Assembly: GCA_900105225.1 (NCBI GenBank)
Contig: LT629764.1
Coordinates: 3,988,501-4,052,500 of the forward strand
Source: Paenibacillaceae bacterium GAS479
Lineage (GTDB): Bacteria > Bacillota > Bacilli > Paenibacillales > Paenibacillaceae
DNA length: 64,000 nucleotides
Direction of reading: 5' to 3'
Shown here: in pieces, positions 25,898 to 33,619 of the stretch
Layout: every line of letters starts with the position of its first letter
How positions within the stretch are numbered: the first letter of the stretch is position 1
The notes under the pieces: generated by a model
Told to the model about the DNA's origin: nothing
Databases searched by the model: none
Seen by the model: the letters and a program-made list of their open reading frames with translations, nothing else
Translations under genes and position numbers: made by a program

Positions 25898-27225
25898 TTC
25901 GACTTCACCTCGCCGACATCAGTATCCTTCCAGTCCGTAGGTAGGATCAGTCTAAAGTACGGTTTGCCGAAGCTGCGCTGGCTGCACAGATAGGTAAGCA
26001 GAGCAAACACACCGCAGGCTACACCGGGAAGGCCAAAAAAGATTGCGATTACGATAAGCGGGTATTTAAGAAAGCGGACGGAAAGCGACAAGGAATAGAC
26101 GGGAATAACAAAGTTGGAAATGGCCATTACGGAAGTGACGATAATCATAATGCTGCTGACAAGTCCCGCCTGCTGAGCGGCCTGGCCGAGAATGAGACCG
26201 CCGACGGTAGTTGCGGTAGAGCCGATATATTTGGGCAGGCGGACGCTGGCCTCCACGAGCATTTCGATCATGAACAGCATGATGAACACTTCAATGAAGG
26301 ATGGATAAGGCACGGACGCCCGGCTGCCGGCGATGGAAAAGGCCAGCTGCACGCGAAACAGCTCCGGGTTGTAGGAGATGACCGCAATGTACAGGGCAGG
26401 CAGCGTCGTCGTCATCAGCAACGCGATAAAGCGAAGCGACAAAAGCAGTGCAGAGGTCCAAAACGACTCATATCGGTCTTCGGTTGCTGTCATCAGCTCG
26501 GTAAAAGTAATCGGGAGCAGAATAGCAAACATGCTGCCCTGCATCATGACGATAATTTTTCCTTTGGACAGTCCTTTAGTTAGCCGATCAACCCGTTCTG
26601 TTATCATCTCAACCGGGAACAGCCGCTTGCGGTTGTCGTTCATGAACTTGGAGAGCTCACCCGATGCGCTTAGCACATCGGTTTGAATGCTGCGAAGCTT
26701 GAGGCGCGTAATGTCCAGCACTGCGGGATCTACGCGGGTGTGATCATAGAGAAGTACAACTCTGGTTTTGGATAAGGAGCCGACTGTAAACTCTTCACCC
26801 TCTAAGTCCGGACTTGCGTAGCGACTGCGGATGATATTGATGGAATCCATCAGATCCTCGCTGAGCGCGATCTGTGGTCCCTCAATCGTGCTCTCCACGC
26901 TGGTCAGAGGAGTTGCATTGCGGATGACACGCGCGGCATCCATGGTGTAAATGGTTGTTTCAAGCTTGATCAGCACGAAGCCGCGCAGCATCATATCCGT
27001 CCATCTGGCAGTGTCATCGAGTTTCGAGAAGTTCGGATTGGAACCGAGCAAATCGTTGAATGGAACCTCTTCCTTGGCAAAGGGGATGAGCACGAGCTCG
27101 CCGACTTTACTTTCGTCTACGAGCGTCGCGATGTAGGCTATCTCGGCAGAAAATTTGCTGTTGGTCATTCGATGGGTTTTGATATCCGATGAATTGGCGA
27201 AACGCTCGTGAATAGCCTGAAGCAT
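25894..27225 (-). CDS. GerA-type spore germination protein
   Basis: A 443-residue A subunit of the germinant receptor. The hydrophilic N-terminal half (FSAEIAYIATLVDESKVGELVLIPF) precedes VVLLYDHTRVDPAVLDITRLKLRSIQTD and the membrane half with GSMFAILLPITFTELMTATEDRYE, YIAVISYNPELF and SIAGSRASVPYPSFIEVFIMLFMIEMLVEASVRLPKYIGSTATTVGGLILGQAA, the hallmark of GerAA/SpoVAF proteins. It is somewhat shorter than the usual 480-500 residues at the N-terminus. AAGGAGGAGG lies upstream. The stop overlaps the GerB-type start (ATGA). A sigma-G-like promoter precedes it. Confidence 0.93.
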   Translation of the reverse strand: MLQAIHERFANSSDIKTHRMTNSKFSAEIAYIATLVDESKVGELVLIPFAKEEVPFNDLLGSNPNFSKLDDTARWTDMMLRGFVLIKLETTIYTMDAARVIRNATPLTSVESTIEGPQIALSEDLMDSINIIRSRYASPDLEGEEFTVGSLSKTRVVLLYDHTRVDPAVLDITRLKLRSIQTDVLSASGELSKFMNDNRKRLFPVEMITERVDRLTKGLSKGKIIVMMQGSMFAILLPITFTELMTATEDRYESFWTSALLLSLRFIALLMTTTLPALYIAVISYNPELFRVQLAFSIAGSRASVPYPSFIEVFIMLFMIEMLVEASVRLPKYIGSTATTVGGLILGQAAQQAGLVSSIMIIVTSVMAISNFVIPVYSLSLSVRFLKYPLIVIAIFFGLPGVACGVFALLTYLCSQRSFGKPYFRLILPTDWKDTDVGEVKSK

Positions 27226-27253
27226 CGTTTTCCTCCTCCTTCCAGTTCAGGAG

Positions 27254-27283
27254 TAGTATGCCGCCTCTGTCAATAAAGTATGT
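27254..27283 (-). promoter_or_regulatory. Sigma-G-type promoter of the germinant receptor operon
   Basis: On the minus strand ACATA (27283-27279), 18 bp, CATACTA (27260-27254). The -10 matches the forespore sigma-G consensus CATWHTA exactly and the -35 fits gHATR at four of five places. Confidence 0.65.
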
Positions 27284-27291
27284 TCCTGATT

Positions 27292-27321
27292 TTGCCGGAA
27301 TAGTGGGTCATGCAGTACAAT
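27292..27321 (+). promoter_or_regulatory. Sigma-A promoter for the methyltransferase operon
   Basis: TTGCCG (27292-27297), 18 bp, TACAAT (27316-27321), about 50 bases before the start codon. Confidence 0.6.
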
Positions 27322-27373
27322 AGCAGGACAAAGAGATAGGCGGGCCTATAGCCCGGACGAAGGAGTGGAAAGT

Positions 27374-28117
27374 TTGTCAGAATGGTATGAACGCAGTTTT
27401 GGTGAAGATTATTTGATCGTGTACCGACATCGTGACTGGGATCAGGCGAAGCGGGAGGTTGCCCTTATGGCAGCTGGTCTGGATCTTAGGCCGGGGGCGC
27501 GGATTGCTGATATTGGCTGCGGCATGGGCCGTCATTCCTTGGCGCTCAGTAAGCTCGGGTACAGCGTCGTTGGCATGGATCTGTCCGAAGCTCTGCTAGA
27601 GGAGGCTCGTAATCAGGAGGACAGCGAATCGGTAACGTGGGTACACGGCGATATGCGCCGGATTCCTTTTGGAGACGAGGAGTTTGACGCTGTGGTGAAT
27701 CTGTTCACTTCCTTTGGCTATTTTGAAAAGGACGAAGAGCATGTTCAGGTGCTGCGCGAAATGAGGCGTATTCTCAAGCCGGGAGGACGGTTCCTGATTG
27801 ATTTCTTGAATCCGGAGCAGGTAAAAGCGACGCTCGTACCGGAATCGCAGAGAATCGATGAGGATAGCGGTACAGAAATCATAGAGAAAAGAAAGATCGA
27901 GCAGGGCAGAGTCGTCAAAAGGATCCGACTTTCGAATTTGGATGGCGGGGATAGACGGGAATATACCGAAAGTGTCTCTCTGCTGGATGAGGACTGGTTC
28001 CGTGCTGCGCTTAAAGAAGCGGGGTTGGAGCTAGGTTTTGTATGCGGAGGTTATGGTCGGGAGCCTTATGATCGGGCGTCCTCGAAGCGACTGATTTTGA
28101 CTGGGAGGCGGCCATGA
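27374..28117 (+). CDS. Class I SAM-dependent methyltransferase
   Basis: A 247-residue Rossmann-fold methyltransferase. ARIADIGCGMGRHSLALSKLGYSVVGMDLS near residues 40-70 is the SAM-binding motif I plus the acidic end of strand 2, and FDAVVNLFTSFGYF and LKPGGRFLIDFLNPE are later motifs. The substrate is unknown. The TTG at 27374 is chosen because AAGGAG is 8 bases upstream; GTG at 27365 would overlap the ribosome binding site. The stop overlaps the next ATG by 4 bases. Confidence 0.88.
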   Translation: MSEWYERSFGEDYLIVYRHRDWDQAKREVALMAAGLDLRPGARIADIGCGMGRHSLALSKLGYSVVGMDLSEALLEEARNQEDSESVTWVHGDMRRIPFGDEEFDAVVNLFTSFGYFEKDEEHVQVLREMRRILKPGGRFLIDFLNPEQVKATLVPESQRIDEDSGTEIIEKRKIEQGRVVKRIRLSNLDGGDRREYTESVSLLDEDWFRAALKEAGLELGFVCGGYGREPYDRASSKRLILTGRRP

Positions 28118-29175
28118 CCGAGTGGCTTCCGGGTGGATCGCCAGGAGAGGCGGCTGTGGTGAGCGAACTGCTCCCGGGCGGTTGGCTGCGGGTATGCGTT
28201 CCGTTGCCGTATTCCTTACGTTTCGTCAATAGTTATCTTGTGCCGGAGCCGGAAGGCGACTGGACTGTTATCGATCCCGGTTTGAATACGGAGGAGTCCC
28301 GCGCTCTGTGGCTTGCGGAGCTGGATAAGCTGGGCATCCGGCAGGGAGCGCTTCGCCGCGTGTTATTGACGCATCAGCATCCAGACCATTATGGGCTGGC
28401 CGGATGGTTCCAGCAGCAGTATGCTTGTTCCGTATGGATGACGGAGAAGGCGCATCGATATGCCAAGCGTATGTGGGGAGCTGGCAGCCGTTTTCCATTG
28501 GAGCTTGCCGAATGGTTCGGGCGACATGGCATGCCGGCGGAGCTGCTGGCACAGCTGGAGCCCCATCTGCAATCGTTCCGGGAGCGAGTTGAGCCGCAGC
28601 CGGAGGTGTCCTATTTGACGGCGGGCAGTTGTATGGAGCTAGGAGGCGAGAGCTGGAGCTTGATTGATGCACCTGGCCATGCTGGCGGGGCGTTATGCTT
28701 CTATAGCGAGAGCAGCCGTTCGATAGTTGTGGGCGACCAGGTGTTACTGCGCATTACTCCGAACATCAGCCTTGTGCCGGGTCCGGAGGAAGACGCGAAT
28801 CCGTTGCAATCCTATTTAACTAGTCTACGGGAGCTATCCAGCTATGTGACGGAAAGAGTGTATCCTGGCCATCGCGAGCCATTCACGGATTTGGCCGGGC
28901 GGGCGCGGGAGATTACCGCGCATCATGAGCGCCGGCTGGAGCATCTACGAGGGTTGCTGCAGCAGCGCGATGCGGCGAGCGCATTCGAGTTATGCGAGCT
29001 TGAATTCGGCTCGCATTTGCGTCGCAACATCCACAATTTGCGGTTCGCCATGTCTGAAACGTTGGCCCATCTAGCCTATCTCGAATATGAAGGAGAGGCC
29101 GAACAGAGAGATGAAGGAGGTTTTGTACGCTTCCGGGCTGTGACGGCAGGAGATCCGGTGAGAGGTGGCGAGTAG
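28114..29175 (+). CDS. MBL fold metallo-hydrolase
   Basis: A 353-residue metallo-beta-lactamase-fold hydrolase. LLTHQHPDHYGLAGWF carries the HxHxDH metal motif near residues 87-95, DAPGHAGGALCFYSE the next His, VVGDQVL the bridging Asp, and YPGHREPFTDL the last His. A C-terminal helical domain follows, as in MBL proteins with an added winged-helix region. The start overlaps the methyltransferase stop. The last ten codons including the stop are duplicated 88 bases downstream in the intergenic DNA. Confidence 0.88.
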   Translation: MTEWLPGGSPGEAAVVSELLPGGWLRVCVPLPYSLRFVNSYLVPEPEGDWTVIDPGLNTEESRALWLAELDKLGIRQGALRRVLLTHQHPDHYGLAGWFQQQYACSVWMTEKAHRYAKRMWGAGSRFPLELAEWFGRHGMPAELLAQLEPHLQSFRERVEPQPEVSYLTAGSCMELGGESWSLIDAPGHAGGALCFYSESSRSIVVGDQVLLRITPNISLVPGPEEDANPLQSYLTSLRELSSYVTERVYPGHREPFTDLAGRAREITAHHERRLEHLRGLLQQRDAASAFELCELEFGSHLRRNIHNLRFAMSETLAHLAYLEYEGEAEQRDEGGFVRFRAVTAGDPVRGGE

Positions 29176-29302
29176 CCGCTGCTTCGGTGGCAAGAGTTCG
29201 AGACTGTGATGCCGATTCACCTGCACTTCGGCGGCAGGGAATCCGGTTAGAGATGGCGAATAGTCGTAGTCCGCAGCAGGTGCGGGAGGGGGATGAGAGC
29301 CG

Positions 29303-29659
29303 ATGAAGATCTATGAATTGCCGGGACAGGAACGTCCTGTAGATGCTTTTGAGAGCAAGGGCGTTATGTTCTCCGGTATTACTCGGCATGATGGCCGCAT
29401 CCAAATTAGCAGTTTACACTTGGAAGCGGGGGGAGTCGTCGGCCGTCATCCGGCTACGGTCAGCCAGCTGTTTCTGTTAATCGACGGAGAGGGCTGGGTC
29501 AGCGGACCGGACCGCCAGCGGATTGCAATTCGTGCTGGACAGGCAGCTTTTTGGGAGGCTGGAGAGGAACATGAATCCGGTACAAAAAGCGGCATGACCG
29601 TCATTATGGCTGAAGGCGAAGAGCTGGTCATCGAGATGGAGGAGCTGGCTTCATTTTGA
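29303..29659 (+). CDS. Cupin domain protein
   Basis: A 118-residue single cupin barrel. GGVVGRHPATVSQLFLLIDGEGWVSG near residues 44-69 is cupin motif 1 (with H-P-A in place of the usual HxH), and AGQAAFWEAGEEHESGT is motif 2 with a terminal His. Metal binding is likely but reduced by the changed motif; function is unknown. GGGAGGGGG lies upstream of the ATG. It follows the MBL gene on the same strand after 127 bases. Confidence 0.8.
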   Translation: MKIYELPGQERPVDAFESKGVMFSGITRHDGRIQISSLHLEAGGVVGRHPATVSQLFLLIDGEGWVSGPDRQRIAIRAGQAAFWEAGEEHESGTKSGMTVIMAEGEELVIEMEELASF

Positions 29660-29666
29660 AGAGGTA

Positions 29667-29824
29667 GTTCAAAAAGGCCACCATTGATCACGAAGTAAAC
29701 CAGGAAGCGAACTCGACATCGAATCTTGTATTCACCTTCGAAGTCCGGTGCTCATGTAGGTTTGCCAACCTCCTTCTTCCCGTTCATACAACCTTCTCGG
29801 TGCCCAATGGCGACCTTTTTGAAC
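29667..29824. mobile_element. Candidate MITE-like element with 20-bp terminal inverted repeats
   Basis: Outer ends GTTCAAAAAGG (left, from 29667) and its complement (right, to 29824) belong to 20-base inverted repeats that match at 18 of 20 positions. The 158-bp element has no coding capacity, and the interior shows an imperfect continuation of the symmetry (CACGAAG). No clear target-site duplication is seen. Confidence 0.5.
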
Positions 29825-29846
29825 ACGAAATTGAAGGGGAAACGAT

Positions 29847-29900
29847 AAAAAGACTGTTTCTGTTTGCCGCCAGTGGCGGTTTGCAGAAACAGTCTTTTTT
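29847..29900. terminator. Bidirectional terminator, cupin gene / PgpA-like gene
   Basis: AGACTGTTTCTG (29851-29862) pairs with CAGAAACAGTCT (29884-29895) with an inner GCCGCC/GGCGG stem. A runs and T runs flank it on both sides. Confidence 0.88.
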
Positions 29901-29914
29901 ATTCTATAACAACC

Positions 29915-30469
29915 TTAAGGGAGCGGAACATCCTCTCCGCGCTCTCCGCGGGCTTCTTCGCGCTGAGCCTGTTTGCGATGGGCGATACGGCTCGCTGCAG
30001 CAGCGGCAATTGCGCCGACGATGTCATCGAGGAACGTATGAATTTCCCCGTCATGTTTGTCGTTCAGACGCACGAGAATACCTGGCTTCAGCTTGTCGAC
30101 GTAACCGAAGTTCGTCAGTCCAATGCTTCCATATACATTAACGATGGATAGAGCAAGAATTTCGTCACAGCCGTAAAGGCCTTCATCGTTGTGGATCATC
30201 TCTTGCAGCGGAGCCATCAGCTTGCCTTCCTCGGCCAGCAAATCGAGCTGGATGCCGGTCAGAACCGCATTTTGCACCTCGCGCTTAGAGAGCACCGCAT
30301 CTACGTTCTCTTCACATTCTCGGAGCGAAAGATCGGGATAGTAATCCTTTTGCAAGAATAAGGTCAGCTCTGCAATCTCACTCTTGGTCACACCTCGCTT
30401 GGCCAGCCACTCTGCGGTAGCTTGGGCGACAGCTTTGCTGTTGAGGGCATATTCTCCGGGATTGGACAT
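29915..30469 (-). CDS. Phosphatidylglycerophosphatase A family protein
   Basis: A 184-residue PgpA-domain protein similar to YutG of Bacillus. ALSIVNVYGSIGLTNFGYVDKLKPG and HTFLDDIVGAIAAAAASRIAHR are the conserved PgpA motifs. Unlike PgpA of enterobacteria it has an N-terminal soluble helical part and few clear membrane segments, so the phosphatase role in phosphatidylglycerol synthesis is inferred from the family only. ATG 30469 is preferred, with AAGGGGGAT upstream. Confidence 0.82.
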   Translation of the reverse strand: MSNPGEYALNSKAVAQATAEWLAKRGVTKSEIAELTLFLQKDYYPDLSLRECEENVDAVLSKREVQNAVLTGIQLDLLAEEGKLMAPLQEMIHNDEGLYGCDEILALSIVNVYGSIGLTNFGYVDKLKPGILVRLNDKHDGEIHTFLDDIVGAIAAAAASRIAHRKQAQREEARGERGEDVPLP

Positions 30470-30515
30470 GCGGTTATCCCCCTTGGGTAGGTTTTTGTGT
30501 TTTTGGAACAAGCTG

Positions 30516-30544
30516 GTCTAAAAGTCTGGTACAACCCATACACA
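30516..30544 (+). promoter_or_regulatory. Candidate sigma-E promoter of gerM
   Basis: CATACACA (30537-30544) fits the sigma-E -10 consensus CATACAMT at seven of eight positions. The -35 (GTCTAAA, 30516-30522, 14 bp away) is weak. Confidence 0.4.
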
Positions 30545-30614
30545 TAGTACTACAAAAGGGCTAGTACCACCAGGCAGCGCAAAAGCGGCCGGTAACCAAG
30601 GGAGGATATAGGAA

Positions 30615-31697
30615 ATGAAAAAGCAGCGCTACAAATGGATTCGCAGGGCAGCTTTGACGGGGGCCCTTACATTGCCGGTCGTAGTTGCCGGTTGCGGTTG
30701 GTTCTCTCCATCTGAAAGTAAAGAAATCGACCCGCCTCAAGGAGTAAATGGCTCTGTTGTTACTGGAATAGACGGAGAGAACGCAGCAGCAGGAACCGGC
30801 TCCGCCGAAGTATCCGCACAAGGAACAGGGACTGGGCTAACGGTATACCTCAAAGACGCAAGCGGTTATTTGGCTCCCGTTACGATCCAGGCCAAGCTGG
30901 ACAGCAAGCTTACGCCTCAAGCACAGGCACTTGAGCTGCTCGTAGACGGCGGAGCTTATTCCAAGCTGTTGCCGGCAGGCTTCTCCGCTGTGTTGCCTAA
31001 AGGAACCCAGATTCTGAACGTCGCAGTTGATGCTAAAACAAAGCTGGCTTCGGTTGAATTTTCTAAGCAATTTGCCGATTACAATGAGCAGGATGAGCGC
31101 CGCATTCTCGAGGCTATTACCTATACGTTGACAGGAATGGAAGGCATTCAGAGCGTAGAACTATGGGAAGAAGGCGAAAAGTTGCCGGAAATGCCAATAG
31201 GTCAATTCCCGCTGGATCGCGCACTTTCCCGCTCTATCGGTATTAATCTGGAAGCGGAGGACGGCGTCGATTATACTCTGTCCACTCCGGTAACATTGTA
31301 TTTCTCCAGCAAGACGGAAGCCGGAGATTCGTACTTCGTACCAGTAACACGCCTCGTGCCACGCACAACCGACAAGCTGACCGCAGCGCTGGATCAGTTG
31401 GCAGCAGGCCCGCTGGAGGAGAGCAGTCTCATTCCGGTGTGGCTGCCTAATGTGAGCGCGAAAGTCACCCAGAACAAAGGTACTCTAACACTGGACTTGT
31501 TGGATGAAGAGTACAAAAAAGGTGATGTCGCTCCGTCCGAAATGATGAACGCCGTTGTGTTGTCGCTCACAGAGAACGCCGGAATTGGCCAGGTGCAGAT
31601 CAAGCTGAACGGTGCATCCGACTTCAAAGATGACCTGAATATGTCCTACACGGAGCCGGTTAGCCGTCCGGAACAGCTGAACGCATTTAAGTCCTGA
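30615..31697 (+). CDS. gerM: GerM-type sporulation lipoprotein with two GerMN domains
   Basis: A 360-residue exported lipoprotein with Cys27 in VVVAGCGW as lipobox. After a low-complexity linker come two GerMN (propeptide-like) domains at about residues 75-195 and 215-345; the second contains RLVPRTTDKLTAALDQLAAGP and DVAPSEMMNAVVLSLTEN. In Bacillus GerM is a mother-cell-produced protein needed for normal sporulation and germination. GGGAGGATATAGG precedes the ATG. rph and rdgB follow as in Bacillus. Confidence 0.92.
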   Translation: MKKQRYKWIRRAALTGALTLPVVVAGCGWFSPSESKEIDPPQGVNGSVVTGIDGENAAAGTGSAEVSAQGTGTGLTVYLKDASGYLAPVTIQAKLDSKLTPQAQALELLVDGGAYSKLLPAGFSAVLPKGTQILNVAVDAKTKLASVEFSKQFADYNEQDERRILEAITYTLTGMEGIQSVELWEEGEKLPEMPIGQFPLDRALSRSIGINLEAEDGVDYTLSTPVTLYFSSKTEAGDSYFVPVTRLVPRTTDKLTAALDQLAAGPLEESSLIPVWLPNVSAKVTQNKGTLTLDLLDEEYKKGDVAPSEMMNAVVLSLTENAGIGQVQIKLNGASDFKDDLNMSYTEPVSRPEQLNAFKS

Positions 31698-31741
31698 TCC
31701 AATTGACTCGCAAAGCGCTTTTTCGAATAGGATAAACTCAC

Positions 31742-31774
31742 AAGATCCATGCCGCTTGCGCATGGATCTTTCTT
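31742..31774 (+). terminator. Terminator after gerM
   Basis: AAGATCCATG (31742-31751) pairs with CATGGATCTT (31761-31770), then TTCTT. Confidence 0.75.
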
Positions 31775-31915
31775 GATTTCTCAAGCTTTTAACAAGTTGC
31801 CCGAAATCCTTCGATCCTTCGCTTCAAGGGGATCAATTTCTCGAAAAGGCCGATACCCCTCCGTGTTCCTGTCAGTCCGGCCGGGATGATTTTCCTGTTC
31901 GGGTCTGCTACAATG

Positions 31916-31924
31916 GGGGCTATT
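31916..31924 (+). promoter_or_regulatory. Extended -10 promoter of rph
   Basis: TGC-TACAAT, 34 bases before the start; no consensus -35. Confidence 0.5.
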
Positions 31925-31957
31925 GCAGTCAAGCCTTTAAGGAGGAGTACAATCAAG

Positions 31958-32704
31958 ATGAGATCCGATGGACGGGAACCAGGGCAGCTTAGACAGGTGC
32001 AGATGGCGATAAATGTGAATAAATACGCAGAGGGCTCCGTGTTGATTGAGGCCGGCGATACACGGGTGCTGTGCACCGCTTCTTTAGAAGAGCGGGTACC
32101 GCCCTTTATGAAAGGGCAGGGAAAGGGCTGGGTAACCGCCGAGTATTCCATGCTTCCTCGCGCCACGCATACACGTAACCAGCGCGAATCACAGCGCGGC
32201 AAGGTGAATGGCCGCACGATGGAAATTCAGCGGCTGATCGGACGTGCGCTGCGTTCAGTCGTCAATCTGCAGGCGCTCGGCGAGCGTACGCTGACGCTGG
32301 ATTGCGACGTGCTGCAGGCGGATGGCGGCACGCGTACAACCGCCATCACCGGCAGCTACGTCGCGCTTGCTTTGGCTATTGACAAGCTGGCCAAAACGGT
32401 CAATTTCCCCGTTTATCCTCTGACGGATTTTCTAGCCTCCACGAGCGTAGGAGTCATCGACGGGGAGCCGCGTCTGGATTTGCATTACGAGGAGGATTCC
32501 CGCGCCAAGGTCGATATGAATCTGGTCATGACTGGCAGCGGCAAGTTTGTCGAGCTGCAGGGCACTGGCGAGGACGAGCCTTTTTCCCGTGAGGAACTTA
32601 ACGCGCTTCTGGAGCTTGGAGAAAAAGGCATCCGCGATTTGATCGGCATTCAAAAAGAAACGCTCGGCGCTGCGGGAGCCCGTATCGGGACGGGATTGGC
32701 ATGA
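31958..32704 (+). CDS. rph: Ribonuclease PH
   Basis: A 248-residue phosphorolytic exoribonuclease that trims tRNA 3' ends. [16 protein letters not shown] is the usual N-terminus. [38 protein letters not shown] and [12 protein letters not shown]-like [14 protein letters not shown] carry the RNA- and phosphate-binding residues, and [27 protein letters not shown] the catalytic acids. AAGGAGGAG is ten bases before the ATG. The stop overlaps the rdgB start. Confidence 0.96.
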   Translation: MRSDGREPGQLRQVQMAINVNKYAEGSVLIEAGDTRVLCTASLEERVPPFMKGQGKGWVTAEYSMLPRATHTRNQRESQRGKVNGRTMEIQRLIGRALRSVVNLQALGERTLTLDCDVLQADGGTRTTAITGSYVALALAIDKLAKTVNFPVYPLTDFLASTSVGVIDGEPRLDLHYEEDSRAKVDMNLVMTGSGKFVELQGTGEDEPFSREELNALLELGEKGIRDLIGIQKETLGAAGARIGTGLA

Positions 32705-33354
32705 GCAAGGGGTATATCGTTGTCGCTACGGGTAACGCGGGCAAGGTGAAGGAATTCAGCCATGCTTTCGCCAAGCTCGGCTTGGAAGTGCGCAGCCTGA
32801 AGGATTTCTCCGGCATGCCGGACATTGTTGAAGATGGCGACAGCTTCGCCGCCAACGCCCGGATCAAGGCCGGCGTGATTGGCAGGCTGCTCAGCGCACC
32901 CGTGCTGGCTGATGACTCCGGCCTTTGCGTGGATGCGCTAGGCGGAGACCCGGGCATCTACTCAGCCCGCTACTCCGGGCCGGACGCCACGGATGCCGCC
33001 AACAACGCTAAGCTGTTGCAGGAACTGGCTGCTGTCGGTGCGGATTCCACCGGTGCCGCTGCGCCGCCGCCGGAAGGAGAGAGGTTGCTCAGTCCCGGCC
33101 GCTTCCGCTGCGCACTGGCGCTGTATGTGCCGGAGCAGGATGATTTTATGGAGAGCGAAGGCACGATGGAGGGCTTCATACTGGATCGGCCGCGCGGCAC
33201 AAAAGGCTTCGGCTACGACCCGCTGCTCTGGGTGCCGGAGCATGGACGAACCGCCGCTGAGCTTAGCGTCGAGGAGAAACAGCAGGTCAGCCACCGCGGC
33301 GAGGCGCTTCGTGAGCTGCTTGTTAAGCTGGAGGCGTCTGGCCTTCAACTGTAG
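32701..33354 (+). CDS. rdgB: RdgB/HAM1 family non-canonical purine NTP pyrophosphatase
   Basis: A 217-residue house-cleaning enzyme that hydrolyses dITP, ITP and [15 protein letters not shown] is the substrate-binding start, FAANARIKA and [26 protein letters not shown] the core, and [41 protein letters not shown] the C-terminal signature. A short Pro/Glu-rich insertion ([14 protein letters not shown], near residue 119) lengthens it compared with the usual 195-205 residues. It is coupled to rph by an ATGA overlap. Confidence 0.95.
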   Translation: MSKGYIVVATGNAGKVKEFSHAFAKLGLEVRSLKDFSGMPDIVEDGDSFAANARIKAGVIGRLLSAPVLADDSGLCVDALGGDPGIYSARYSGPDATDAANNAKLLQELAAVGADSTGAAAPPPEGERLLSPGRFRCALALYVPEQDDFMESEGTMEGFILDRPRGTKGFGYDPLLWVPEHGRTAAELSVEEKQQVSHRGEALRELLVKLEASGLQL

Positions 33355-33501
33355 CAGCAGTCAGGGGAGTCGACGCTGCCCGCATCATACGCTAGCTACA
33401 TAAGGCCGATTCGAGCCAAATAACGTTTGGCAGATGCGCTGACTTGTCGCCAACTGTGCTTTGGTTACTTGCAATTATGCGCCGATAATTAGCAAGTGCG
33501 T

Positions 33502-33550
33502 AAAAAGCCTCCACATCCCGGCAACAAAGCGGGATGTGGAGGCTTTTTTT
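33502..33550. terminator. Bidirectional terminator, rdgB / asnO-like gene
   Basis: A 19-bp perfect stem (33502-33520 with 33530-33548; core CCTCCACATCCCG) closes a 9-base loop, with A and T runs on both sides. Confidence 0.92.
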
Positions 33551-33619
33551 GAACATTAGCAAGGATGCTGTGCAGAGGGGCGATTCCCCTTAATCGTGGA
33601 ATGGAAATGAGGGGAACGG

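Noticed and set aside
29800-30141. Plus-strand frame of 113 codons through the inverted-repeat end and a terminator
   Set aside because: It crosses the bidirectional terminator and is antisense to the PgpA-family gene.
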